Shown piece after piece: positions 51,576 through 59,655 of a stretch of DNA of 64,000 nucleotides. Position 1 is the first letter of the stretch, and each line of letters starts with the position of its first letter. The notes under the pieces were generated by a model. That model did no database searches, was not told where the DNA came from, and worked only from the letters and a program-made list of their open reading frames with translations. Location: assembly GCA_049116335.1 (NCBI GenBank), contig JAGDYZ010000003.1:248001-312000 (forward strand). Direction: 5' to 3'. The translations under genes were made by a program, and so were the position numbers. The DNA is from CANMIH01 sp049116335 (GTDB lineage Bacteria; Pseudomonadota; Alphaproteobacteria; Rhodobacterales; Rhodobacteraceae).

Positions 51576-51788
51576 ATGAGCCACCGACCAACAGCCAAAG
51601 ACGCGTTCATCGCCAAGAAGGCCGCGATCGACACGATGCTCGCGCGGCTGCAGGCGCTGAGCGCAGAGCACTTCGACACCCATCCCGACGAGGTTCATTG
51701 GGGGCATGTCGGCAACCTCGACTACTACGCCGAGCTCCTGAAGCGCATCACAGACAGCGCCTTCAAGGAAGGCGAGCACGCGGAGTAA
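51576..51788 (+). CDS. small phage protein, unknown
   Basis: 70 residues: MSHRPTAKDAFIAKKAAIDT, LSAEHFDTHPDEVHWGHVGN, then LDYYAELLKRITD. Helical and acidic at the C-terminus. It pairs with the next plus-strand gene five bp later, divergent from terminase. A regulatory or inhibitor role is possible; no family is recognised. Confidence 0.65.
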   Translation: MSHRPTAKDAFIAKKAAIDTMLARLQALSAEHFDTHPDEVHWGHVGNLDYYAELLKRITDSAFKEGEHAE

Positions 51789-51793
51789 ACCCC

Positions 51794-52012
51794 ATGGAAA
51801 GCACCAGCATTCGCCTCCCCATCCGAAACCTGCCCGAGCATTTTGACCGCAGCCGCATCGCCGTCGTCCTTGAGGAGATCGAAATGGCATTGATGGACGA
51901 TGGCGGCGTTTACGCCCAAACCTCAGCCGACAGCTTCACCATCAAAATCGAAGTGCCGACCCATCAGCTGATGGACACAGCCAGCTGCCTGAAAGGCCTA
52001 GGTCTGATCTAG
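51794..52012 (+). CDS. small phage protein, unknown
   Basis: 72 residues: MESTSIRLPIRNLPEHFDRS, IAVVLEEIEMALMDDGGVYA, SFTIKIEVPTHQLMD. The alternating strand-helix layout suggests a compact fold. It follows the previous gene without a gap to speak of and its end overlaps the opposite-strand membrane gene by four bases. Confidence 0.65.
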   Translation: MESTSIRLPIRNLPEHFDRSRIAVVLEEIEMALMDDGGVYAQTSADSFTIKIEVPTHQLMDTASCLKGLGLI

Positions 52013-52236
52013 CCCTCGGGTTTTGCCACCCGAATAGCCTCGAAGAGCCGCCGCAGCAGGAACGAGCGGATTATGCTGACGCCGGTGAACAGCAAGCCCA
52101 TTTGCAGATTTTGCGCGAGCGTCGTGTGCAGCCCAAAGATCGGAAAGATCAGGATCTGCGTCACAACCGCGACGCCATAGCCGACGATCACGTTGGTGAT
52201 GGCCTCAACCAGAGACATGAGGCGCGACTGTTTCAT
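52009..52236 (-). CDS. small phage membrane protein (DUF7220-like)
   Basis: 75 residues: a short charged start (MKQSRLMSLVEAITNVIVGY), then two hydrophobic segments (GVAVVTQILIFPIFGL; LQMGLLFTGVSIIRSFLL) and a basic tail. Its start overlaps the nuclease stop (ATGA). Such proteins often lie near terminase; they could be superinfection-exclusion proteins, but function is unknown. Confidence 0.65.
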   Translation of the reverse strand: MKQSRLMSLVEAITNVIVGYGVAVVTQILIFPIFGLHTTLAQNLQMGLLFTGVSIIRSFLLRRLFEAIRVAKPEG

Positions 52237-52757
52237 GCCTCAAACCCCAAGCGGTTCAGGGCATGGCGAAAACTCGCTTCCTGAAACTCCCGATTCATGC
52301 TGCCATTTTGGAGGTAACGTTCACCTGGAACGCGCAGGGCAATGGTTTGATTGGAGCAATCAATGGCCGGTAGATAGGCGATTGCCTGTCTATCGAGCGC
52401 GACGAGGGCGTAAAGGTCGAACGCATTATCTGGATACCGACGCCGCCCACCTTTACCGGCGCGTCGAAGTTGGAACAAATACCCGGGCGTGACCCTTGTC
52501 TTAGGATCATGGTTTTTCGGCTTCCGGGTTGATTTGACCTGAACGCGAAGAAGCGACCCATCGACATCCACCAAGATATCGTACGGCAGGCCTTGATCGC
52601 TTAGAAACGCGCGATAGCCGCTCAGGATGAGGTCGGCACACACCAAGTGCTCGGCAGCCTTGCCCACTTCCAGATCATCACTGCATTCGACGTCTGGCCT
52701 GTCAAACTCGCTGTCGGGCAAATCAAATCCCAGATGTTCAAACAGCGATTGCTGCAT
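52233..52757 (-). CDS. PD-(D/E)XK nuclease (group I intron endonuclease-like)
   Basis: 174 residues from MQQSLFEHLGFDLPD. The motif VGKAAEHLVCADLILSGY, then the catalytic D and QVK in YDILVDVDGSLLRVQVKSTR, fits the PD-(D/E)XK fold of the family named for group I intron endonucleases. It overlaps the end of the methyltransferase gene by 20 bp, so the two are made together. It could be a homing, resolvase-like or restriction nuclease. Confidence 0.78.
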   Translation of the reverse strand: MQQSLFEHLGFDLPDSEFDRPDVECSDDLEVGKAAEHLVCADLILSGYRAFLSDQGLPYDILVDVDGSLLRVQVKSTRKPKNHDPKTRVTPGYLFQLRRAGKGGRRRYPDNAFDLYALVALDRQAIAYLPAIDCSNQTIALRVPGERYLQNGSMNREFQEASFRHALNRLGFEA

Positions 52758-53994
52758 GTTCCGCCTCCCGGCTCCGTTCGACGTCACCGAAGGTCTGTCC
52801 CGTCTGCGACAACTGCGCCTCTCGACCAGTGAACTCTTGCCAACGGCGGATGATGACATCGACGTATTTTGGATCGAGTTCGATCAGCGATGCGTGGCGC
52901 CCCGTCTTTTCAGCAGCGATCAGCGTCGTGCCGCTGCCGCCAAACGGGTCGAACACCAGGTCGCCTTTTCGGCTCGAGTTCCGGATAGCGCGTTCGACCA
53001 GCGCCACCGGCTTCATGGTGGGGTGCAGGTCATTCTTTGATGGCCGCTGGATGTTCCACACATCGCCCTGGTCCCGATCGCCACACCAGTGGCGCTTTAC
53101 GCCGTCAGGCCAGCCATAGAGGATCGGCTCGTACTGGCGCTGGTAATCAGCACGGCCCAGCGTGAACCGGTCCTTCGCCCAGATGATGAAGGTCGACCAA
53201 TGGCCGCCTGCCGACTTGAATGCTGCCTGCAGCGTCTGCAACTCGCTGGACGACATGCAGATGTAGACCGCACCGTCGGTATGCGCGTTGATCAGCACGC
53301 AGGCGTCGTAAAGGAATTGGCCGAAGCCATCGCCCAAGGCGTCATTCTTGATCCGCCGCCCCTTGCCAGCCTTCTCCGCGCCGACGCCGCCGGCGTAGTC
53401 CACGTTGTAGGGCGGATCGCAAAAGCAGAGGTCTGCCTTCACATCACCCAGCACCTTCTGCACGTCGGTAGAAACCGTGCTGTCGCCGCAGAGCAGCCGG
53501 TGATTGCCGAGGATCCAGAGATCGCCAGGTCGGCTGATCGGGTCTTCCGGCGTGTCCGGAATGTCGTCTTCACCCTCTTGCGGGCCAGTGCCCGCATCGA
53601 GGCTGTTCATCAGCCCGTTCAATTCATCATCCGTGAAGCCCGTCAGGCCAAGATCGAAATCAGCCTCCAGCAAGTCGGCCAGCTCAAGGTTCAGCAGATC
53701 CTTGTCCCACTCGGCATTCTCGCTGGAGCGGTTATCCATGATCCGGAAGGCGCGGGCTTGGGCCTCGGTCAGCCCCTTGGCCACATGCACCGGTGCGGAT
53801 TTAAAACCGAGCTTGCGCGCCGCTTCCAGCCGCGTGTGCCCAGCCAGAACGACCATTGCCTCATCGACAACGATGGGCTGGCGCCAGCCAAACTCCTGGA
53901 TCGACGCTGCGACCGTGGCGATGGCCTGTTCGTTGCGCCGTGGGTTGCGCGCATAGGGAATGATCTGCGCAAGCGGCAGGTCCAAAACGTCCAT
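52738..53994 (-). CDS. DNA methyltransferase with N-terminal ParB domain
   Basis: 418 residues. The ParB-like N-terminal domain (QIIPYARNPRRNEQAIATVA, VLAGHTRLEAARKLG) precedes an amino-methyltransferase with the catalytic DPPY motif (LCFCDPPYNVDYAGG) before the SAM-binding FDPFGGSGTTLIAA, a beta-class order (N6-adenine or N4-cytosine). Such fusions are common in alphaproteobacterial phages. The downstream nuclease gene overlaps it by 20 bp. Confidence 0.92.
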   Translation of the reverse strand: MDVLDLPLAQIIPYARNPRRNEQAIATVAASIQEFGWRQPIVVDEAMVVLAGHTRLEAARKLGFKSAPVHVAKGLTEAQARAFRIMDNRSSENAEWDKDLLNLELADLLEADFDLGLTGFTDDELNGLMNSLDAGTGPQEGEDDIPDTPEDPISRPGDLWILGNHRLLCGDSTVSTDVQKVLGDVKADLCFCDPPYNVDYAGGVGAEKAGKGRRIKNDALGDGFGQFLYDACVLINAHTDGAVYICMSSSELQTLQAAFKSAGGHWSTFIIWAKDRFTLGRADYQRQYEPILYGWPDGVKRHWCGDRDQGDVWNIQRPSKNDLHPTMKPVALVERAIRNSSRKGDLVFDPFGGSGTTLIAAEKTGRHASLIELDPKYVDVIIRRWQEFTGREAQLSQTGQTFGDVERSREAEHAAIAV

Positions 53995-54034
53995 CGGTGT
54001 TTCCTTGGGATGTGTGACAAGCGAACGATACGTC

Positions 54035-54163
54035 CGCGAAACGAAACGGGTCTGGCCCGCGAAACGAAATGGGGTCAGACCCCCGTTTCGGTTCAGGCGG
54101 GTTGTGTCAGGCCGTCAGGCCTTTGTTTTCTTAGGGTTCGCGGCAAACCGAAACGAAACGGGT
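54035..54163. repeat. GAAACGAAAYGGG repeats in a 484-bp noncoding gap
   Basis: CGCGAAACGAAACGGGTC (54035-54052), CGCGAAACGAAATGGGGTC (54058-54076) and ACCGAAACGAAACGGGT (54147-54163) are direct copies, with an inverted CCCCGTTTCGG at 54081-54091 forming a hairpin with the second. They lie at 53995-54478, between the methyltransferase start and the next gene. The rest of this gap has no gene I can support. Candidate regulatory site or origin for the phage. Confidence 0.6.
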
Positions 54164-54478
54164 ATTTTCAGGGGTGTCACTGGGAAACCCTCGCGCCTCG
54201 CCCCCCCGAATACGGTTTTGAACAGAAGGGACCCGTAAAATCAAAGGGTTAGGCACTGCAACCCGCTGGGCGGAGACAGTTTTTTCGGACAACCGCTCAC
54301 CAGTTACACCCGAAAACCCGTTCAAACCGACACGGCTCTCTCAGACACACGACGGTCATCTTATCGTTGGTATAACCTCCTGGAAGAAATCCGTCTTGCT
54401 TTCCGGTGTCTCACCGAAAAATGTCTCACTTGCACGAACCGGGTTGACAGGGCGGCCACAACGCGACCGCCCCGAGGG

Positions 54479-54904
54479 TCACACCGTCTGCCGGATCACG
54501 AACTCCATCGACCGCTTGCGCGGCACGGTTCTGCCGTTGAGCTTCCAGACGATCACAGCCAGCCCATACTCGAACCGCCGGTGTGCCGTGGCTCGGCTGA
54601 TACCGTGGTGCCAGGTGATCCGCTTCCATGGCTTGCGATTGGCCCGCGCCCAGAGGATCTGGCCGATGTCCTTGTCCACCCACCGCAGCCACAGCATCGC
54701 CTCATCGGCCTGCGTGATCATCCGCGGTGATGGCAGCGGCTTTTTCATCCGGGGCTCCTGGCCCACCTGATCGGCGAAGGTCGAGATGTATTCCGGCCAG
54801 GCGCTGACATAACCCTGCGGACGGACCGGCGGCATGGACCACATCACATCGGCCGCGAGCTCCAGCCGATCGGCCACCATGGCGCGTGTCCAGTCATCGG
54901 CCAT
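54479..54904 (-). CDS. phage protein (DUF6362-like)
   Basis: 141 residues from MADDWTRAMVADRLELAADV. Contains WSMPPVRPQGYVSAWPEYI and an HTH-like segment near the C-terminus (KRITWHHGISRATAHRRFEY). This suggests a DNA-binding protein of the early region, possibly controlling late genes. It overlaps the next gene upstream by 11 bp. Confidence 0.7.
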   Translation of the reverse strand: MADDWTRAMVADRLELAADVMWSMPPVRPQGYVSAWPEYISTFADQVGQEPRMKKPLPSPRMITQADEAMLWLRWVDKDIGQILWARANRKPWKRITWHHGISRATAHRRFEYGLAVIVWKLNGRTVPRKRSMEFVIRQTV

Positions 54905-55103
54905 AGCGCACCTCCCTGACAGTTGGCAGCTTGCCATAAAGTTTCTCGCCCAGTTGGCGAACCAGTTCGCGTTCTGGCCAGGTCAGGCGCGGATCATCGA
55001 GCGAGACAGCCAGCATGTGCTGCTCATGCCAACCATCGCGCTTGACCTGTTCAGGGTCACGGCGATTGCCGCCGTAACCCTTGGGAGTAAACCGCATGCC
55101 CAT
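54894..55103 (-). CDS. small phage protein, unknown
   Basis: 69 residues: MGMRFTPKGYGGNRRDPEQV, MLAVSLDDPRLTWPERELVR. Helical and charged, no recognised domain. It starts in TGATG overlap with the RuvC-like gene and is likely translated in concert with it. Confidence 0.65.
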   Translation of the reverse strand: MGMRFTPKGYGGNRRDPEQVKRDGWHEQHMLAVSLDDPRLTWPERELVRQLGEKLYGKLPTVREVRYGR

Positions 55104-55636
55104 CAGGCTAGCCCTCCCTGCGTCTCAATCGCCCAGAGCAGGATCGCGATGGCATCGGCTTCGTTGTCATCGGCGGGGCTGAAACCGTGCTTGCGAGCGG
55201 CATCGATCATGGCCTGCTTGGGCGCGTTACCTTTGCCGGTGGCGTGGCGCTTGATAGTCCCCACCGGGACGCCCTGGTAAGGCACGCCCCGCAGCTCTGC
55301 CCAAGCTGTCAGCGTGGCCATCAGACCGCCGTAAACGTGGCTCGCGTCCGTGCCTGCGTGCCGACGGACCTCCTCGAAATAAATGGCTTCGATCGGTCCG
55401 GACAGGCGATCGATCTCGGTCAGCCAGTTGGTAAAGCGCAGGTAACGCATACCGCCGCCATCGTAGCGTCCGGGCTTAAAGCTGACGGTGCCACTGGTGA
55501 TCAGGCCGCCGAAGCCGCGCAGAGCCCAGCCGGTGGTGGTGCCAAGGTCGAGGGCAAGGATTGTCCGGCCGCGCTCGGGCGGCGGCATTTTCAGGGTTGC
55601 GCCGGCATTAGCGCTGGCGAGAGTCAGGTCAGCCAT
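55103..55636 (-). CDS. RuvC-like Holliday junction resolvase
   Basis: 177 residues of the RNase H-like RuvC fold. Catalytic residues are the Asp in ILALDLGTTTGWA (Asp30), the Glu in IYFEEVRRH and the C-terminal DDNEADAIAI aspartates. It resolves branched DNA made during phage recombination and packaging. AGGAG precedes the ATG. An overlapping 73-codon ORF upstream is dismissed because it covers a long hairpin. Confidence 0.82.
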   Translation of the reverse strand: MADLTLASANAGATLKMPPPERGRTILALDLGTTTGWALRGFGGLITSGTVSFKPGRYDGGGMRYLRFTNWLTEIDRLSGPIEAIYFEEVRRHAGTDASHVYGGLMATLTAWAELRGVPYQGVPVGTIKRHATGKGNAPKQAMIDAARKHGFSPADDNEADAIAILLWAIETQGGLA

Positions 55637-55756
55637 GGGTGGTCTCCTTTTCTGGTTGGCTGCTCGAGGTGGAAGACGACGGCGGTTGATGCTTGGCGGT
55701 ACCGGCCGCCGTCGTCGGATTGAAACGGGACGATCTGTCTGAAGCGCGAGGCAGGG

Positions 55757-55808
55757 ACTTCGTATCGTTTAGGGGGCACTCCCAGAGGGGTGCCCCCTAA
55801 TACGAAGT
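55757..55808. repeat. 52-bp imperfect inverted repeat (long hairpin)
   Basis: ACTTCGTAT (55757-55765) pairs with ATACGAAGT (55800-55808), and TAGGGGGCAC (55770-55779) pairs exactly with GTGCCCCCTA (55790-55799), with CCC/GGG closing the loop. About 22 base pairs with a four-base bulge. No T-run follows in either direction, so it is not a clear rho-independent terminator. Confidence 0.85.
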
Positions 55809-55879
55809 ATAGGGGTTTCCACTCTTCCTCATGCCACGCCCACAAGTATATGATTTCATTTTCATTTCTCCCATTTTGG

Positions 55880-55995
55880 ATGACAAAGGTGCATGACAGA
55901 GGCCTTTGTCATCGTCATCGGCAAGCCATTGATTTTACTGGATTCATGACGAAGGCATGAGGATGACAAAGGCCTTCGTCATATGACAAAGTCAT
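55880..55995. repeat. palindromic ATGACAAAGG repeat cluster
   Basis: Five copies of ATGACRAAG in 116 bp: at 55880, 55893-55912, 55946, 55963-55982 and 55983-55995. Two are near-perfect 20-bp palindromes of the form ATGACARAGGCCTTYGTCAT. The sequence just left of them is AT-rich. The last copy overlaps the stop of the primase-helicase gene. An origin with iterons or a multi-site operator fits. Confidence 0.85.
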
Positions 55996-58406
55996 GCCTC
56001 GCCCCCCTCCGGATAGACCCAGACAGCGGGGTTCTCGACTTCCCTGGCACGGCCCGAATGGGGACATTTGAAGTGGGTCGGCAGGACCACTTGCCCCTCG
56101 TCCAAGACCTCGCCGGTCTCGGCGTCGATCACTGGATCGCGTCCAAACCGCATGCCCTCAACGACCAGATAGCCGAAGTGCGATCGGGTCGCGGCATAGC
56201 CGTGCTCAGCCATCTCCCGGCAGAACTTCACCAACCCTTTGGTTGCCAGGACATTGAGGCGCTCCCGGATTGTGTACTGACTTCCTAGGCCATGCTGGTT
56301 CTCGAAAGCCGCACCGAATTGCGTCGATGTGTAAAGCCGCCCCTCAGCGGCTTCATCGAAGAGCAGCGTCAGGATGACATCGCGTTTCCGATCCCGCTCG
56401 GCATCGTGCTTCGCCCCGACCTCCTGACGGACAAGCCGCTCGTTCATCGGGTTGATCTCGACCCACTCGCCCTTGACCTTGTCGATGATCTTCGCCGCGA
56501 GCGCCGGCCCGTTGCGCAGCTCGATTTCCAGCTTGCGCTGTGGGCTTTCCTCGTCGGGCCGATGCAGGATCAGACCCGAGGTATAGAAGCCCCGCAGCGC
56601 GCTGGCCCCAGAGAGGGCCAGAAACGGGTCGTCCTTGACCTGTTGTTTGCTGAGTTTCTTGGTGTGGTGGACCAGGATCACGCCGCAATCGGGATTGATG
56701 TGATCGCGGAGCACCTCGACCCGGTCCTTGAGGAAGAACATCATCGCGGCATTGTCGTTCTCGCCGCCACCGTCGGGCCCGCCATCGAAGAGGTTGCGGA
56801 TCGGGTCGATGCAGATGATGTCCACGGGCTCGGCCGGAAAGGCGCGCCGGATCGCCTCGGCGACATGGACACTGCCCTCGGTGTCGAGCAGCATCTTCAG
56901 CTTCGGCGTGGCCACCAGATTGTCGCGGGCACCGGCCATGATGCTTGGCGGCAGGGTGATCTGCTGCATGCGCTCGCGCAGATAGTGATACTGGATTTCC
57001 GCCTGCAGGTAGAAGATCCGCAGCGCACGCGGCGGCGTGAAGCCGAGGAAAGGCTGGCCGGCGGCCATGTGCACGAGCCAAGAGATCAGCAGGTCGCTCT
57101 TGCCGACCTTGGGTGCGCCACCCAGAACCAGCAGCCCGCCAGGCGTCAGCACGCGCGGCGCGATGATATCGGCCGGCATGGGGCTCGTGTCATCCAAGAG
57201 CGCGCCAAGGGTGAAGGTGGGTATTTCGTCTGGAGCGGGTGCCGCGCTGTCGAGCCGGATGATGGGCGGGCCATGCTTTTCGACATGGATGGCCCAGAGC
57301 CGTTCGGACTCACGCTTGAGCCGTTCCACAGGCCACTGGGGCCGCAGCATGGCGGCGTTGTAGCCGCAGATGGCTTCCCAACCCTCGTCCTTCGACAGCC
57401 GTCCCTCATGGACCATGCGGATAAAATAGCCGATCGCGGCAGAGGCGCCCTCAAATCGTGACCAATCATCCTGACCGCCTTCGCGCACCGGCGTGACCAG
57501 CACCTCGTCCACGCGCGGCTTGTCGTGCGCGGTGAAATCCGGGGCGAGATTGACGCCCGGCGCGGGCGGCATGTCGGCTACGGCCTCGATGAACTCGGCC
57601 AGATCGCGTTCACGTGCGGAGTTCAGTTCGACGATCTGGACCTGGGTCTTCAGGCTGTTCTTGTAATAGACCGAGCCTGCCACCCGGATCGGCTGATGAG
57701 CCGAGCGAAAGTGCATGTCGCCGCCGACCTTGGCCGCGATATCACCGCGCAGGCGCGTCACCCGCGCAAGGTCGCTGCCCTCGGCAGGTTCGGTGAGTTT
57801 CCACCAGACATGGGCCTTGCGCTGTCCCTCAGCCGTGATGCCACCGCTTTCCACAACCATTGTGGGCGAGCCGAGATGGCGCTCGAGGTGGGAGCGCTTG
57901 GCGGCGATGTCACCTGTGTCGATATCTACGACCACGGTCTGCATCTGCAGGATGTCAGCCGCCTTGGCCTGGCCGCTCGCCGCAACAGTGCCAGGGATGA
58001 CGTAGACCGCCGCCCCCTCACGCGCGGCCCAGTTGGCAAAGGTCGTCATCTTGTCGGTGGTGTTTTCGCTCGCCTCAAGCCAGATGTTATGGGGCCGGCC
58101 ATCGATGCCTTGACCCTTGTCGATGAAGCTGCGGACCGGGATTAGCCCGTCGCAATAACCGAACACCACCTCCATGAACTGAGCGATCTGTTCCGGATCC
58201 GGCTCATCACCGAAAACATCCACCATGGGGGCAGCATCATTGAAGTCGCGCCAGGGGTTGAAATGAACGAGGTTTTCTTTGGGCGCATCCGGCGTGGAAG
58301 CAGTTCCCGTCTTGTGATCATCGCCCTTGCGATCATCGTCATGAGCCATTTCGGCCTCCTCTCTGTAGTCATCTATGTCGGGCGGGTCTTTCAGGGCATC
58401 ACTCAT
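55992..58406 (-). CDS. phage replication protein: primase-like domain plus RepA/DnaB-type AAA ATPase
   Basis: 804 residues from MSDALKDPPDIDDYREEAEM; the longer upstream frame lies inside the nuclease gene. An N-terminal part (about 120-270) resembles RepB/PriCT-type primase sequence with the acidic strand VVVDIDTGD. The C-terminal RecA-fold helicase domain carries Walker A LGGAPKVGKSDLL and Walker B IICIDPIRN. It is probably the phage replicative primase-helicase. It overlaps the nuclease gene by four bases and the repeat cluster abuts its stop. Confidence 0.85.
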   Translation of the reverse strand: MSDALKDPPDIDDYREEAEMAHDDDRKGDDHKTGTASTPDAPKENLVHFNPWRDFNDAAPMVDVFGDEPDPEQIAQFMEVVFGYCDGLIPVRSFIDKGQGIDGRPHNIWLEASENTTDKMTTFANWAAREGAAVYVIPGTVAASGQAKAADILQMQTVVVDIDTGDIAAKRSHLERHLGSPTMVVESGGITAEGQRKAHVWWKLTEPAEGSDLARVTRLRGDIAAKVGGDMHFRSAHQPIRVAGSVYYKNSLKTQVQIVELNSARERDLAEFIEAVADMPPAPGVNLAPDFTAHDKPRVDEVLVTPVREGGQDDWSRFEGASAAIGYFIRMVHEGRLSKDEGWEAICGYNAAMLRPQWPVERLKRESERLWAIHVEKHGPPIIRLDSAAPAPDEIPTFTLGALLDDTSPMPADIIAPRVLTPGGLLVLGGAPKVGKSDLLISWLVHMAAGQPFLGFTPPRALRIFYLQAEIQYHYLRERMQQITLPPSIMAGARDNLVATPKLKMLLDTEGSVHVAEAIRRAFPAEPVDIICIDPIRNLFDGGPDGGGENDNAAMMFFLKDRVEVLRDHINPDCGVILVHHTKKLSKQQVKDDPFLALSGASALRGFYTSGLILHRPDEESPQRKLEIELRNGPALAAKIIDKVKGEWVEINPMNERLVRQEVGAKHDAERDRKRDVILTLLFDEAAEGRLYTSTQFGAAFENQHGLGSQYTIRERLNVLATKGLVKFCREMAEHGYAATRSHFGYLVVEGMRFGRDPVIDAETGEVLDEGQVVLPTHFKCPHSGRAREVENPAVWVYPEGGEA

Positions 58407-59227
58407 GTCGAGGGCTCCGCCCGTTCGCGGCTGAAACGCTCTACTGGAGCGTTTCCAGAGACGCCGCTCACTCCCCAACAGCGCTCGGCCCAGGGGCAGA
58501 ACCGGCATTCGAAGAAGTCGCGATTGGCGGCGACGCGGGGCAGCAGCTCGCCCGCATCCGTGGCGCGCAGGATGCGCACACCGCGATCGGACATGCGCTG
58601 CGCCAGCTCGGCGTCGAACGGCACCTGCTCGTGGTAAAGCTCAGCCGTGTCCTTGTTGATCGCGGTGAAGAGCGCCGGGTTGGCGGAAATCCCCGGCACC
58701 AGCGCTTCCATATAGGCCTGATAGACGGCGATCTGGGCGGCATAGACGGGCTTTGATTTCGCCACGCCGTCCTTGACGCAAGCACGCCAGTTCTTGGCAT
58801 TCATCGTCTTGCATTCCCAGAGCGCGGGAGCGGCCAGACCAAAGCCCTCGGGCCCGGCGGCGATGATGCCATCGACATGTCCGCGGATGCGCCCACCGGC
58901 GACGGAGAAGCCGAACTGTCCGCCATCGGGCCGGTTGCCTTTGCGCGTATAGAGGTCAAAGCCTGCCTGTCTGAGCCAGGCAACGGCCAGATCCTCGAGC
59001 GCATGGCCGATGGCGAAGATGCGCAGCGACTGGCCAGAGAAGTCCTGCCCCTCGTCCTTTGGCGTCGCCGTGAACTCGAACTGCAGGGCGCGTTCGCAGG
59101 CGTGCCCCAGACGCGAACCGCCAAGATAGTCACGGGGCGCGCGGGTGGCGTTTTCAGCGGTGATGGCGGCGTCGACCTTCTCGTTGACCTGGTCGGCGAA
59201 GCTGGGCGTGTGGTTGTAATCCAGCAT
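58403..59227 (-). CDS. PD-(D/E)XK exonuclease (RecB/Cas4-like)
   Basis: 274 residues. The nuclease motifs are HACERALQFEF, the aspartate in IRGHVDGIIAAG and ECKT in PALWECKTMNAKNW, with a C-terminal Cys cluster (ECRFCPWAERCW) like the iron-sulphur site of Cas4/AddB relatives. It processes DNA ends, likely together with the Sak4-type annealing protein. It overlaps neighbours on both sides by one to four bases. Confidence 0.85.
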   Translation of the reverse strand: MLDYNHTPSFADQVNEKVDAAITAENATRAPRDYLGGSRLGHACERALQFEFTATPKDEGQDFSGQSLRIFAIGHALEDLAVAWLRQAGFDLYTRKGNRPDGGQFGFSVAGGRIRGHVDGIIAAGPEGFGLAAPALWECKTMNAKNWRACVKDGVAKSKPVYAAQIAVYQAYMEALVPGISANPALFTAINKDTAELYHEQVPFDAELAQRMSDRGVRILRATDAGELLPRVAANRDFFECRFCPWAERCWGVSGVSGNAPVERFSRERAEPST

Positions 59228-59655
59228 CAGAAGGGCACCTCCGACTGGCTGGCGATCTGGAACATCTCTGCACGGAAGGCCTCTACCGTGACGACGATCA
59301 GCCGGTGCATGTCGTCTCTGGTCAGCTGGCCCAGCGTCCTATCCCAGCCGATCCGCTCCATCTCGGGCGCAAGCGCGCGCATCACGGCGGGCAGCGCCTG
59401 GGTTTCCTCTTCGGTGAAATCCACCATGCTCAGTCCTCTTTTCGCTTTGCGGGTGAAGGCCGACTGGCACTGCATCGAGCAGAACCAGCGGTATGCGCGT
59501 TTGCCGCGGGGCTTGTTCGGATCGAACCAGCCGAAGCCGCGCGTGCGCGATGTGCAGGCGGCGCAGAGCTGACCTCTCGGATGCCAGAGGCAATCAAAGC
59601 CCGGGCGATCCGCAGCCTCTGCGGGCGTGGATTGCATTTGCGCGACATGGCTCAT
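59227..59655 (-). CDS. phage protein with zinc-binding motif (DUF6511-like)
   Basis: 142 residues. Cys pairs in LWHPRGQLCAACTSRTRG and WFCSMQCQSAFTRKAKRG suggest a zinc-binding domain; a helical acidic part follows. It overlaps the start of the nuclease gene and the end of the helicase. Its place in the replication module is constant in related prophages; its function is unknown. Confidence 0.75.
   Translation of the reverse strand: MSHVAQMQSTPAEAADRPGFDCLWHPRGQLCAACTSRTRGFGWFDPNKPRGKRAYRWFCSMQCQSAFTRKAKRGLSMVDFTEEETQALPAVMRALAPEMERIGWDRTLGQLTRDDMHRLIVVTVEAFRAEMFQIASQSEVPF

Noticed and set aside
54131..54325. 64-codon minus-strand ORF in the repeat-bearing gap
   Set aside because: No ribosome-binding site or recognisable domain; it overlaps the repeat region.
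55757..55808. loxP-like site, because the outer arms match the ACTTCGTAT of loxP
   Set aside because: Only nine bases of each arm match, and the spacer is 34 bases rather than eight; a tyrosine recombinase site of that type would not fit.
55624..55845. 73-codon minus-strand ORF ending in the RuvC-like gene start
   Set aside because: It spans the 52-bp inverted repeat, so the open frame is better explained by structured DNA; no domain is seen. It remains possible as a tiny early gene.
56292..57461. 389-codon plus-strand ORF
   Set aside because: It is antisense to the primase-helicase ATPase domain.
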